A stretch of 64,000 bases of DNA from contig CAZKXI010000004.1 in the NCBI GenBank assembly GCA_964556755.1, positions 62,001-126,000 of the forward strand, read 5' to 3'. The stretch comes from UBA4085 sp964556755. Lineage in GTDB: Bacteria > Acidobacteriota > Aminicenantia > Aminicenantales > UBA4085. The stretch's first letter is position 1, and each line of letters begins with the position of its first letter. This document shows, piece by piece, positions 7,765 to 15,038 of the stretch. The notes beneath the pieces were generated by a model. That model worked only from the letters and a program-made list of their open reading frames with translations. It did no database searches and was not told the origin of the DNA. The position numbers were made by a program, and so were the translations under genes.

Positions 7765-7794
7765 GATAGACGAGTTCCGGGGCGACGGAGTTCC
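7765..7794 (-). promoter_or_regulatory. Predicted ECF (sigmaE-type) autoregulatory promoter
   Basis: On the minus strand, GGAACTC (7794-7788), a 16-base spacer and GTCTATC (7771-7765). This fits the RpoE-type consensus (GGAACTT, about 16 bases, GTCTAA). A second GGAACTC copy (7778-7772) lies at the end of the spacer. The expected transcription start is only a few bases before the GTG of the sigma gene. Confidence 0.6.
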
Positions 7795-7944
7795 ATGAAA
7801 GCCTGGAATTTTCGGAGGCCGGGGGAGGGGGGGGCGGAGAAGGGGGAAGGACGAAGGGGGGCGAGGCGAAGCGGGAGCGGGCGGCCTTTCGGCTCGAGCC
7901 GGCCGAGATCCGTCTTGATCATCGCAAATGGAGTAATATCAATC

Positions 7945-9129
7945 TCATCGGCGGCCCGGCTTGGCCGGAAGGGTCAGCTTGTCCCTGACCGTCCCTTCCG
8001 CGTCGACGACCTGCAAGCTCACGCTCCCGGCGGTGACCTCGGCCCGGATGGCCGCGTCGGGAGGGGCGCCGAGGACCGGGAAGGCGGCACCGTCGGGCCG
8101 GGGGGCGTTGTTGTAGAGGGTGTGATAGTGGCCTCCGATCAGGAGGTCGGCGCCGGCCTTGTTGAGGATGGGCAGCCAGAGCTCGGCGATCTTGCGGGCG
8201 GCGAAGCCGTCGCCGAAGGGGGGGATGTGGCTGAGGACGACGCGGAAGCCGGCCCGGCGGAAGGCCTCGCTTCGGACCTCGGACTTCAGCCATTCGGCCT
8301 GCTCGGCCCGATAGCGGTCGAAGTCGGCCAGGCCGGCGTAGACGGGGGAGTCGTCCGGCTTGTCTTCGCCGGAATCGAGGATGACGAAGCGGACGGGTCC
8401 GTGGCTGAAAGCGTAGTAGTAGCGGCCCGCGGGCGTGGGGAAGAACTCTTCGAGGCGGCGGGCCATGGCGCCCCGGGTCTCGTGGTTGCCGCGGACGAGG
8501 ACCAGGGGCGAGGAGGCGGCGAAGGCGCGCGCGGCCGGGTCGAAGAGGCCGGCGAAGATGTCCGCTTCGCGTCCGGGATCGGCGGCGTTGTCGCCGTTGA
8601 GGAAGACAAGGTCGGCGGCGGCGGCGCTCGTCCGGGCGGAGAGCGCCTCGAGTCGGGCGGCGTTGTTGTGGAGGTCCTGGAGGACGACGAAGGAGAATCC
8701 GGCCTGGGAGGGATCGAGCGTCCGGAAGGCCCGGATCTCGCTGACGGCGGTGGCGCCGTAGACGACCTCATACGGCTGGAAAGAGAGGACGGCTTTGGAA
8801 TGGAGGCGGTAGCGGCAGGCCTGGCCCGGCTTGAGGCCGGTCAGCCGGACTTCGTGGCGCGTCGCGTTGGCGTCGATCAGGCCGTGCCGGCTGGCCCTCG
8901 CCGCTTGGATGAGGCCGCCGAAGCTGGGGAAGGTGCGGAAATTCTCGCCTTGGGCGTATTCCACCCAGGAGGCGCAGGGCCGATCGGTGAACCAGACGAC
9001 CGTGACGCCGTCGGGCGAGGGATTGAGAAGGAGGGGCCCGTGGAGGATGACGGGCGGCTCGGCTTGGGGGAGGGCCGCCGGGGCGAGGGCCAGAAGGATC
9101 AGCGCGGCGGCGAGCGGGGAGCGGGTCAT
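7945..9129 (-). CDS. Secreted calcineurin-like metallophosphoesterase (purple acid phosphatase-like)
   Basis: 394 residues with a signal peptide (about residues 1-21). Residues 25-135 are a fibronectin-III-like domain as in purple acid phosphatases (VTVVWFTDRPCASWVEY... RHEVRLTGLKPGQACRYRL). The catalytic domain carries every metal motif in order: DLHNN, FLNGDN, VRGNHE, VVLSHIPP and GGHYH. It should hydrolyse phosphate esters or anhydrides outside the cytoplasm; the substrate cannot be told. A TTGACG-17-TATGCA promoter lies upstream and the gene stands alone. It is divergent from nothing and is followed by the ECF operon on the same strand with a 192-base gap. Confidence 0.85.
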   Translation of the reverse strand: MTRSPLAAALILLALAPAALPQAEPPVILHGPLLLNPSPDGVTVVWFTDRPCASWVEYAQGENFRTFPSFGGLIQAARASRHGLIDANATRHEVRLTGLKPGQACRYRLHSKAVLSFQPYEVVYGATAVSEIRAFRTLDPSQAGFSFVVLQDLHNNAARLEALSARTSAAAADLVFLNGDNAADPGREADIFAGLFDPAARAFAASSPLVLVRGNHETRGAMARRLEEFFPTPAGRYYYAFSHGPVRFVILDSGEDKPDDSPVYAGLADFDRYRAEQAEWLKSEVRSEAFRRAGFRVVLSHIPPFGDGFAARKIAELWLPILNKAGADLLIGGHYHTLYNNAPRPDGAAFPVLGAPPDAAIRAEVTAGSVSLQVVDAEGTVRDKLTLPAKPGRR

Positions 9130-9159
9130 GAGGCCCTCCTTGGGGCGGCGGTCGAGATA

Positions 9160-9188
9160 TGCATATCAAAGGGGGCTTTCGGCGTCAA
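9160..9188 (-). promoter_or_regulatory. Predicted sigma70-type promoter of the metallophosphoesterase
   Basis: On the minus strand, TTGACG (9188-9183), a 17-base spacer and TATGCA (9165-9160), ending about 30 bases before the ATG at 9129. Confidence 0.5.
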
Positions 9189-9200
9189 CAATGACCGGAT

Positions 9201-9210
9201 ACATACCGAA
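9201..9210. repeat. Partial copy of the short ATGTGTCTG-type repeat
   Basis: ACATACCGAA at 9201-9210 is the core of the repeat found in full at 10981, 11006 and 63610 (there CAGACACATACCGAA). Here the outer half differs (GGATACATACCGAATG). It lies between the metallophosphoesterase promoter and the end of the GH28 gene. Confidence 0.35.
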
Positions 9211-9288
9211 TGAGGAAGCCCGCATGCCTGCGCCATCCGCGAGAGCCTGCCGACTGGGGCAGTGACGGGCGGGCAGACAGATGAACGA

Positions 9289-9313
9289 GCCGAATCCCCC
9301 ATGGGGATTCGGC
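9289..9313 (-). terminator. Strong stem-loop after the GH28 gene
   Basis: GCCGAATCCCC (9289-9299), loop CAT, GGGGATTCGGC (9303-9313): a perfect 11-base-pair stem nine bases after the stop of the GH28 gene. No long T run follows on the minus strand, so it may terminate weakly or mainly protect the mRNA 3' end. Confidence 0.5.
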
Positions 9314-9321
9314 GCCGGGGG

Positions 9322-10941
9322 CTATCTCTCTATGTTGGTCAGGATTCGGACCGCGCCCGGCTTCAGGCCGGGGGCGACCCAAAACGGCTTGGCCGCGCCC
9401 CTGACATCGTTGCCCAGGATGACGATGCCGCCACTCGCCTCTCCCTCGACCGCGACATAGGTTTCCGTGCCGGGTCGAGACCGTCCGTCGCGGATCACGG
9501 CGTCACGGACACCGGCCAACGCGACGGCGGGCGCGCCGACGGCGCCGGCAACGGGCGCCCGGCCGGCCGCGAGGCCGTCGATGGCGAGCCCCTCGACGTC
9601 CCGCAAGCGAAGCGCGCTCCGCCAAGCGTCATGGAAGGGGGCTTCCCAATCGATCTCCACATCTCGGAGCTTGAGGTTGCGGGCCCAGCGGAAGCTCAGG
9701 GCGTCGACGGCCTTGTCGTAAGGCGCCGCGGGATCGTGGGCCACGACGAGGCGGACGTTGTCCAGGGTGACGCCGTCCAGCCAGCTGTCGGGGTGGCCGA
9801 GGCAGACGCTGGCGCCGCGGCCGCGGGCCACGATGTCGCGCAGGACGATGTCGCGGATGATCCCGACCGGCCGGTCATCCTCTTTTTTGACGCTCTTGTG
9901 CACCTGGCTGCGGGTCTTGATGGCGAAGTGGAAGGGTTCGCCGTCGCCCCACCAGAACCAGGCATAGCGAATGCAATCGATGGTCAGCCCGGAGATAACC
10001 ACGTTCTCGACCACTCCGCCGTCGAAGTTCATGAAGGCCAGGCCACGGTTGGAGTCGGTGATGACGCAGTTGGAGATGGTCACGTTGCGGACGGCGTTCA
10101 TGTTGCCGTCGCAGAACTTGATGGCGCTCGAGGCCGAGGACAGCCGGCAGTTGGTGACCGTGATGTTCTCGCAGGGCAAGGCCGGCCCGAACCAGTTCAT
10201 GGAGTAGAAGACCAGGGCGTCGTCGCCGGTGGAGATCGTGCAATTGGAAATGCGCAAGTCGCGGCATCCGTCGGGATCGATGCCGTCGGCCCAGACCCCG
10301 TCCTTGAGGCTGGACTTGATGAAGACGCCGTCGATGACCGTCCGGACACAGCCGTACAGGTGCATCGTCCAGGAGGGAGAGTCGAGAAAGCTCAGACCGG
10401 TGATCCGCACATCCGTGCAGCGCAGCAGGAGGACCAGCTTGCCGAACTGATCGGGCTTGGGAAAAGACCGCATCAGGGGCAGGCCGCGCTTCTCCATCTC
10501 GACCTGGTTGGGGTAGATGAAGTCGTCCTCGTGGTTGCCCTTGAGCCTGTAGTCGTAGCCGCCCTGGCCGTCGATGACGCCGCGGCCTTCCAAGGTGATG
10601 TTGACCAGGTCCTCGCCGAGAAAGAGGGCTTCCTTGAGGGGATCCTTCGCGAAAGCGGCTTTTTCCTTGATCGAATAGATCGTCGCCCCCGCCTCGACGA
10701 AAAAGCGGACATGGCTGCGGAGATAGATCGTGCCCGTCGAATATTCTCCAGGCGGCACATAGACCGTCCCGCCGCCGGCGGCGGCGCAGGCGTCCACGGC
10801 CCTCTGGATTGCGGCTTGGGCGCTCCCGGCTTTCAGCCCCGTTGCGCCGAAATCCCGGATATTGAAGACGGCCGTCCCCGCGATCGGATCCGCCAGGGAA
10901 AGCGAAGCCGAAAAAAGCGCTGCCATCAACAAAAAAGCCAT
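9322..10941 (-). CDS. Glycoside hydrolase family 28 (polygalacturonase-type) secreted enzyme
   Basis: 539 residues from the ATG at 10941, chosen over an upstream ATG because GGAGGGGAGGG precedes it and a signal peptide (MAFLLMAALFSASLSLADP) follows. The fold is a right-handed beta helix starting with FNIRDFGATGLKAGSAQAAI and GGGTVYVPPGEY. The GH28 core is present: ADGIDPDGCRDLRISNC holds the first catalytic Asp region, TGDDAL holds the paired Asp, and SSAIKF corresponds to the RIK segment. It should cleave galacturonan or rhamnogalacturonan outside the cell; the sub-activity cannot be set by eye. It probably feeds the KdgK-Eda route at 35 kb and acts with GH78 at 43.7 kb. Confidence 0.85.
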   Translation of the reverse strand: MAFLLMAALFSASLSLADPIAGTAVFNIRDFGATGLKAGSAQAAIQRAVDACAAAGGGTVYVPPGEYSTGTIYLRSHVRFFVEAGATIYSIKEKAAFAKDPLKEALFLGEDLVNITLEGRGVIDGQGGYDYRLKGNHEDDFIYPNQVEMEKRGLPLMRSFPKPDQFGKLVLLLRCTDVRITGLSFLDSPSWTMHLYGCVRTVIDGVFIKSSLKDGVWADGIDPDGCRDLRISNCTISTGDDALVFYSMNWFGPALPCENITVTNCRLSSASSAIKFCDGNMNAVRNVTISNCVITDSNRGLAFMNFDGGVVENVVISGLTIDCIRYAWFWWGDGEPFHFAIKTRSQVHKSVKKEDDRPVGIIRDIVLRDIVARGRGASVCLGHPDSWLDGVTLDNVRLVVAHDPAAPYDKAVDALSFRWARNLKLRDVEIDWEAPFHDAWRSALRLRDVEGLAIDGLAAGRAPVAGAVGAPAVALAGVRDAVIRDGRSRPGTETYVAVEGEASGGIVILGNDVRGAAKPFWVAPGLKPGAVRILTNIER

Positions 10942-10980
10942 GGGCGCCCTCCCCTCCATTCATATCAACGGTTTCGCGAA

Positions 10981-11021
10981 TTCGGTATGTGTCTGCTATC
11001 TCGAGTTCGGTATGTGTCTGC
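10981..11021. repeat. Tandem pair of TTCGGTATGTGTCTGC repeats
   Basis: Two identical 16-base copies of TTCGGTATGTGTCTGC at 10981-10996 and 11006-11021, with start points 25 bases apart. The same motif recurs at 63.6 kb. The second copy lies inside the 3' end of the oxidoreductase gene and encodes part of its last residues. The arrangement resembles REP-type extragenic repeats. Confidence 0.75.
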
Positions 11022-12120
11022 TTATTCTGAGGTCGCCGCAGGAGACGCCGCGGGGGTTGAAGCATTTGTTGCAGGAGATGCAGGCCGACCGGGACTTGCG
11101 TCCAAGGCGGAATTCGGCCACCAGCCGAGGCTCCCGGATCAAGGGGCGGCTCAGTGAGACGAAATCGGCCCGCCCCTCCCTGATGATGGCCTCCATGCGG
11201 GCCCGGGTGCGGTTGCCGCCCAGCCCGGCGACCGGGATGGAAAGGGCCCGGCGGAAGCGGGAGGCCGCCTCGACGAAGTAGCCTTCGTCCTCCTCGGCCC
11301 GCAGGCCCTTCCAGACCGATCCCTGCCCCGCCTCCGTCATGCCGCCGCTGATCTCAAGAGCGTCCAGTCCGGCCGCCTGAAGGAGTCCGGCGATCTCGAG
11401 GCTTTCCTCGATCTGAAGGCCTCCGGCAAGGAAGTCGGTGGCGTTCAGCTTGGCCATGACTGGGAAGTCCCGCCCGCACGCCGCCTTGATCCCGGCCACG
11501 ATCTCCACGGCCAGGCGGGCCCGCCGGCCCGTCGTTCCCCCCCAATCGTCGGTGCGCCGGTTGGTATGGGGCGAGAGGAAGCTGCTCAGGAGGTATCCGT
11601 GGGCACAGTGCAGCTGGACGCCGTCGAATCCGGCCGCCTTGGCCCTCGCGGCGGCCCGGACGAAGTCGGTCCTGATCCCCGGGATCTCATCCGCCGCCAG
11701 CTCGCGCGGCGTCAGCTTGTACTCGGGCTCGAAGACGGGCGAAGGCGCGATGGGCGTCCCGTCGATCAGGCGCGGCTTCGTCTGTCGGCCGGCATGGGCG
11801 ATCTGGAGGAAGATCCGGGACGGGAAGCGATGCACGGCTTCGGCGATCCGGGCCAAGCCGGGGATGAACCGGTCGTCGAAAGCCCCCGTCTGGCGGGGAC
11901 TGGCCTTGCCGTCGGGCCGGACGTTCGCGTGCCCGCTGATGATGAGGCCGACTTCTCCCTCGGCCAGTTCCCCCAGCAAGCCGATCAGCCGGTCGGTGAC
12001 GAAGCCGTCGTCATCGGCCATGAACTCGCAGGTGGCGGAGCGGATGAAGCGATTCGGCGCTTCCATGGATCCGATCTTGGCCGGGCTGAACAACGGGCTG
12101 AGGGCAGGGGACTCCATCAT
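10996..12120 (-). CDS. NADH:flavin oxidoreductase, old yellow enzyme family
   Basis: 374 residues of a (beta/alpha)8 FMN barrel. Recognisable parts are LFSPAKIGSMEAPNRFIRSA at the N-terminus, QIAHAGRQ, GFDGVQLHCAHGYLLSSFLS (with the substrate-binding His pair), and the C-terminal GRADFVSLSRPLIREP phosphate-binding strand. The last 30 residues add a Cys cluster (CISCNKCFNPRGVSC), as in the subgroup that reduces enoates or xenobiotics with or without a 4Fe-4S cluster. Only four Cys are seen. The final residues (about SRHIPNSR) are encoded by the short repeat at 11006-11021, so the natural stop may have been changed by repeat insertion. The physiological substrate is unknown. Confidence 0.88.
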   Translation of the reverse strand: MMESPALSPLFSPAKIGSMEAPNRFIRSATCEFMADDDGFVTDRLIGLLGELAEGEVGLIISGHANVRPDGKASPRQTGAFDDRFIPGLARIAEAVHRFPSRIFLQIAHAGRQTKPRLIDGTPIAPSPVFEPEYKLTPRELAADEIPGIRTDFVRAAARAKAAGFDGVQLHCAHGYLLSSFLSPHTNRRTDDWGGTTGRRARLAVEIVAGIKAACGRDFPVMAKLNATDFLAGGLQIEESLEIAGLLQAAGLDALEISGGMTEAGQGSVWKGLRAEEDEGYFVEAASRFRRALSIPVAGLGGNRTRARMEAIIREGRADFVSLSRPLIREPRLVAEFRLGRKSRSACISCNKCFNPRGVSCGDLRISRHIPNSR

Positions 12121-12155
12121 GGCTTATTTTCGCCTCTCATTACGATATATCTGCT

Positions 12156-12183
12156 TTGTAAACCTACCGTATTCTCCTATATT
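12156..12183 (+). promoter_or_regulatory. Predicted promoter of the second ECF sigma operon
   Basis: TTGTAA (12156-12161), a 16-base spacer and TATATT (12178-12183) in an unusually AT-rich stretch between two divergent genes. A G/C hairpin (12188-12208) would lie at the very 5' end of the transcript. Confidence 0.4.
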
Positions 12184-12187
12184 CTAG

Positions 12188-12208
12188 GGGGGGCGCGCAA
12201 CGCCCCCC
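12188..12208 (+). promoter_or_regulatory. Stem-loop in the leader of the ECF sigma gene
   Basis: GGGGGGCG (12188-12195), loop CGCAA, CGCCCCCC (12201-12208): an eight-base-pair all-GC stem 28 bases before the start codon. It could be a 5' stabilising hairpin or a terminator for antisense transcription; no T run is present. Confidence 0.4.
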
Positions 12209-12236
12209 GACCTATTGTAGTTTAGGGACATTGGAG

Positions 12237-12818
12237 ATGGACGAACAACAGCTGATCGCCCTGGTCCGCGACGGCGACGAGACCGCCTTCGGCCGGATCG
12301 TCTCTCTCTACAAGGACAAGATCGTGAACTTCCTCTATCAGCTGACCGGCGACTACCAGAAGGCGGTCGACTTGTCCCAGGAGACCTTCCTGCGCGTCTA
12401 CTTCAAGGCCGACAAGTACAGGCCCATCGCCCCCCTGTCCTCCTGGATCTACGCCATCGCCTCCAACCTGGCCAAGACGGACCTGAAAAAGAGGAGGCGG
12501 ATGCCGGTCGTCTCCTGGGAGGATCTCCCGCCCACGGCCGGCCCCAGCACCCCCAGCGCGGAGACCCACGACACGGGGCTGACGGCCAACCTGCGTCAGG
12601 CCCTGGACAAGCTCAGCCCGCGCTACCGGATCCCGATCCTGCTCAAGGACGTCGAGGGCTATTCCCAGGAGGAGATCGCGCGCATCATCCAGCGGCCGGT
12701 GGGGACCGTCAAGGCCCGCATCAGCCGCGGCCGGACGATGCTGAAGAGATCCCTTCTCCTCGCCCGCCGCGACGGATCCGCCGCGCTCTCCACGGAGATG
12801 ATCGATGAACGACTCTAA
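12237..12818 (+). CDS. ECF RNA polymerase sigma factor
   Basis: 193 residues. The ATG at 12237 is preferred to the TTG at 12231 because AGGGA then lies at good spacing. Region 2 reads YKDKIVNFLYQLTGDYQKAV, DLSQETFLRVYFKADKY, SSWIYAIASNLAKTDLKKRR. Region 4 reads YRIPILLKDVEGYSQEEIAR, then IIQRPVGTVKARISRGRTML. It is distinct from the sigma factor at 7.2 kb and heads a separate operon. The downstream gene overlaps it by 14 bases and is probably its regulator, followed by an HtrA-like protein, an arrangement reminiscent of envelope-stress operons (family knowledge). Confidence 0.92.
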   Translation: MDEQQLIALVRDGDETAFGRIVSLYKDKIVNFLYQLTGDYQKAVDLSQETFLRVYFKADKYRPIAPLSSWIYAIASNLAKTDLKKRRRMPVVSWEDLPPTAGPSTPSAETHDTGLTANLRQALDKLSPRYRIPILLKDVEGYSQEEIARIIQRPVGTVKARISRGRTMLKRSLLLARRDGSAALSTEMIDERL

Positions 12819-13176
12819 AGACCTTTTCGGGCTGCCGCGGGTGTCCGCGCCCGCCGACTTCGAGGACCGGGTTCTGGCCGCCCTCTCCGCGCGCCGCCGG
12901 GAGCTGCCGGCCCGCCGGAAGGCTTTGGCCCTGCGCCGCGCCGCCGCCGGATCGGCGGCCGTCCTCATGGCCGGCCTCGGCGTCCTGACCTTGGTCATCG
13001 GCCGCGGGCCGTCTTCGTCGCCGACCCTGGCCGAAGCCGACTCTTCTCCCGCCCCCTATCACATCATCGAGCCCGTCAATTACCGCGGCGATCTCCAGGC
13101 CGTCGGAAATGAGCCGGGCGATGTCTATATCCTGGAACGCGTGTCCGAGGCTTCCCCCACTCTCATCAAGTACTAG
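12805..13176 (+). CDS. Single-pass membrane protein, probable anti-sigma factor
   Basis: 123 residues; its start overlaps the sigma gene by 14 bases, so the two are translationally coupled. The N-terminal 45 residues are charged (FEDRVLAALSARRRELPARR) and cytoplasmic. One hydrophobic helix follows (about 47-65, AAAGSAAVLMAGLGVLTLVI), then a short periplasmic tail. There is no zinc-finger HxxxCxxC motif, so it is not of the common zf-HC2 type. Position, topology and size suggest an anti-sigma factor, but that is inference. It is followed nine bases before the AGGAGG-preceded htrA-like gene. Confidence 0.7.
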   Translation: MNDSKDLFGLPRVSAPADFEDRVLAALSARRRELPARRKALALRRAAAGSAAVLMAGLGVLTLVIGRGPSSSPTLAEADSSPAPYHIIEPVNYRGDLQAVGNEPGDVYILERVSEASPTLIKY

Positions 13177-13187
13177 GAGGTACGGTG

Positions 13188-14756
13188 ATGAACGCCAAGT
13201 TCAAAGCCATCACGGCCCTCGCCGCCGCTTGGGCCCTGGCCGGAGCGGCCTTCGCCGCCGACGGCCCGGCCATCGACGAGAAGAAGGTCGAAGAGATCAT
13301 CAAGTCGACGGCCCCCTCGGTCGTCCGCGTGGAGGTCCGCGAAGTCGGGCTGCGCAAGATCGCCACCGGGGTCGTCATCGACCGCGACGGAACGATCGTC
13401 ACGACCGCCCTGATCTCGCCCCGCGACCAGAAGATAAGGGTCACGACCCTGTCCGGCAAGACCCATGAAGCGGCCTTCAAAGGCTTCGACACGCAGACCG
13501 GCATCGCCGTCATCCAGGTCAAGGACGCCGGCTTGCCCGCCCTGGCCCTCGGCCGGACCGCGGATTTGCGACCCGGCGTTTGGATCGGAGTCGTCGGCCT
13601 GTCGCCCGAGAACACGCCCTCCATCACCCAGGGCATCGTCTCCTCCGCTTCGCCCGAGAAGGCCCGGCTGAACGTCTGGGTCGTCCCCGGGACGAGCGGG
13701 GCGCCTATCGTCGGAGCCGACGGCCGCATGGTCGGCCTCCTGAGGGGCGCCTACTTCGAGGAATCCCCCGTGGCTTTCGAGTTCCGCGAGGGGACGACCG
13801 TCGGCTCCGGCCTGGTCATCAGCCGCGGCGAGGCCCCCTCGGCCGGCATGGCCCTGGCCGTGCCCATCGACCTGGTCACCTCGGTCGCCGCCGACATCCG
13901 CAAGAACGGGCGGGTTCGGCGCGGCTGGCTGGGCGTCTCCATCGGCGAGACGGAAGGCCGCCTCGAGATCGCCTCGGTCGACGCCAAGAGCCCGGCCGAG
14001 GCCGCCAAGCTCAAGCCCGGCGACGTGCTGCTGGAGATGGACGGCAAGGCCCTGACCTCGGGCGCCGTCCTGTCGCAGGAGATCCGCTCGCGCCAGCCGG
14101 GCACGGAGATCAGCCTGGGCCTCGAGCGGGACGGCAAGCCTCTGACGGTCAAGGTCAAGCTCGGAGAGTACAGCGAGGAAGATGCCCAGCGCGAGCTGGA
14201 GACGCTCTTCCCGCGGCTCTTCCCGCAGATGGCCCCCGGCGGTCCCCAGAAGGACCTCAAGGGACGGACGCCGTCCGAGCCCCGGGCGTACCGCTGGGAG
14301 AGGCGCAAGTACATCGGCGTCTCGCTGCAGGAGATGAATCCCGAGCTGGCCGAGGCCTGGGGGGCCAAGGAAGGCTACGGCCTGCTGGTGACCTCCCTCG
14401 AGGCCGACGGCCCGGCCAAGAAGGCCGGCCTCAAGGTCGGCGACATCATCCTCAAGGCTGACGGCAAGAAGGTCGAGTCGGTCAACGACCTGAGCGCCCT
14501 CCTCCAGGACAAGAAGAAGGGCGACAAGGTCAAGATCGACTACGTGCGCGACAAGAAGGCCCTGGTCGCGGACGTCGAGATCGGGGAGGACGAGTCGACC
14601 GGAAGCTTTCTCTTCCGCCGCGCTCCCGAAGGGGCCGGGATGCCGGGCTGGAGCGAGCTGCAAGCCGAGATCGAGAGCCTGGGCAAGGGATCTCCCGAGC
14701 TCGGCCGCGAGATGATGAACGTCTTGCGCAGCCCCAAGAATTTCCGCTGGATCTGA
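13188..14756 (+). CDS. HtrA/DegP-like protein with two PDZ domains and a degenerate protease site
   Basis: 522 residues from the ATG at 13188 (AGGAGG seven bases upstream; a GTG three bases earlier is less well spaced). Signal peptide about 1-23. Residues 30-200 follow the HtrA trypsin-like fold: GVVIDRDGTIVTTALIS, FDTQTGIAVIQV and VVPGTSGAPIVGADG. Compared with DegP, the catalytic His of the VTNNHV segment is replaced by Leu75 and the catalytic Asp by Gly105; only Ser170 remains. Two PDZ domains follow (about 240-325 with GWLGVSIGE, and about 370-465 with YIGVSLQEMN). It is probably a non-proteolytic periplasmic binding or chaperone protein of the ECF operon. A strong intrinsic terminator follows. 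Confidence 0.85.
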   Translation: MNAKFKAITALAAAWALAGAAFAADGPAIDEKKVEEIIKSTAPSVVRVEVREVGLRKIATGVVIDRDGTIVTTALISPRDQKIRVTTLSGKTHEAAFKGFDTQTGIAVIQVKDAGLPALALGRTADLRPGVWIGVVGLSPENTPSITQGIVSSASPEKARLNVWVVPGTSGAPIVGADGRMVGLLRGAYFEESPVAFEFREGTTVGSGLVISRGEAPSAGMALAVPIDLVTSVAADIRKNGRVRRGWLGVSIGETEGRLEIASVDAKSPAEAAKLKPGDVLLEMDGKALTSGAVLSQEIRSRQPGTEISLGLERDGKPLTVKVKLGEYSEEDAQRELETLFPRLFPQMAPGGPQKDLKGRTPSEPRAYRWERRKYIGVSLQEMNPELAEAWGAKEGYGLLVTSLEADGPAKKAGLKVGDIILKADGKKVESVNDLSALLQDKKKGDKVKIDYVRDKKALVADVEIGEDESTGSFLFRRAPEGAGMPGWSELQAEIESLGKGSPELGREMMNVLRSPKNFRWI

Positions 14757-14782
14757 AGGAAGCCGGGACCCCGTTCCCGTTG

Positions 14783-14815
14783 GCCCTACCCTCCCCGGGA
14801 GGGTAGGGCATTTTT
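14783..14815 (+). terminator. Intrinsic terminator of the sigma/HtrA-like operon
   Basis: A near-perfect hairpin, GCCCTACCCTCCC against GGGAGGGTAGGGC (14783-14809), followed by ATTTTT (14810-14815). It lies 27 bases after the htrA-like stop codon and directly before inverted-repeat element A. Confidence 0.9.
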
Positions 14816-14817
14816 CT

Positions 14818-15037
14818 GGCTCTTCGCCAATCCCCGGGGAAGGTCAGTGGTTCGGGGTATCGGCCGACGGCGGAGAAGCGCCGGTTGAGCCCGAGTCGAC
14901 TCTCTCTTGATGGAGAGTGACCAAAAACATCGTGCCAGGACTTCCTGGCCGGATCCGAACATCGGTGCAGGCTCAACCAAGCAGCCGTGGTCGATACCCC
15001 GAACCGCACTTCCCGGAAATTGGCGAAGAGCCTTTTT
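14818..15037. repeat. Large inverted-repeat element, copy A
   Basis: About 220 bases. The left arm starts GGCTCTTCGCCAATCCCCGG at 14818; the right arm, read in reverse, starts GGCTCTTCGCCAATTTCCGG at 15032. Both arms continue through GGTTCGGGGTATCG and reach GGTTGAGCC, giving arms of about 75 bases around a non-symmetric centre. The plus strand ends in TTTTT at 15033-15037. It fills the gap between two convergent genes. The minus strand of copy C (29.7 kb) aligns with it over its full length, and copies D and E share its arm motifs. Confidence 0.85.
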
Positions 15038-15038
15038 C

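Noticed and set aside
7201..9213. 670-residue plus-strand frame opposite the metallophosphoesterase and sigma gene
   Set aside because: Low-complexity antisense translation rich in Gly, Glu and Asp; the opposite strand holds well-supported genes.
10978..11021. CRISPR-like direct repeats
   Set aside because: Only two 16-base copies with a nine-base gap; no array, no cas genes.
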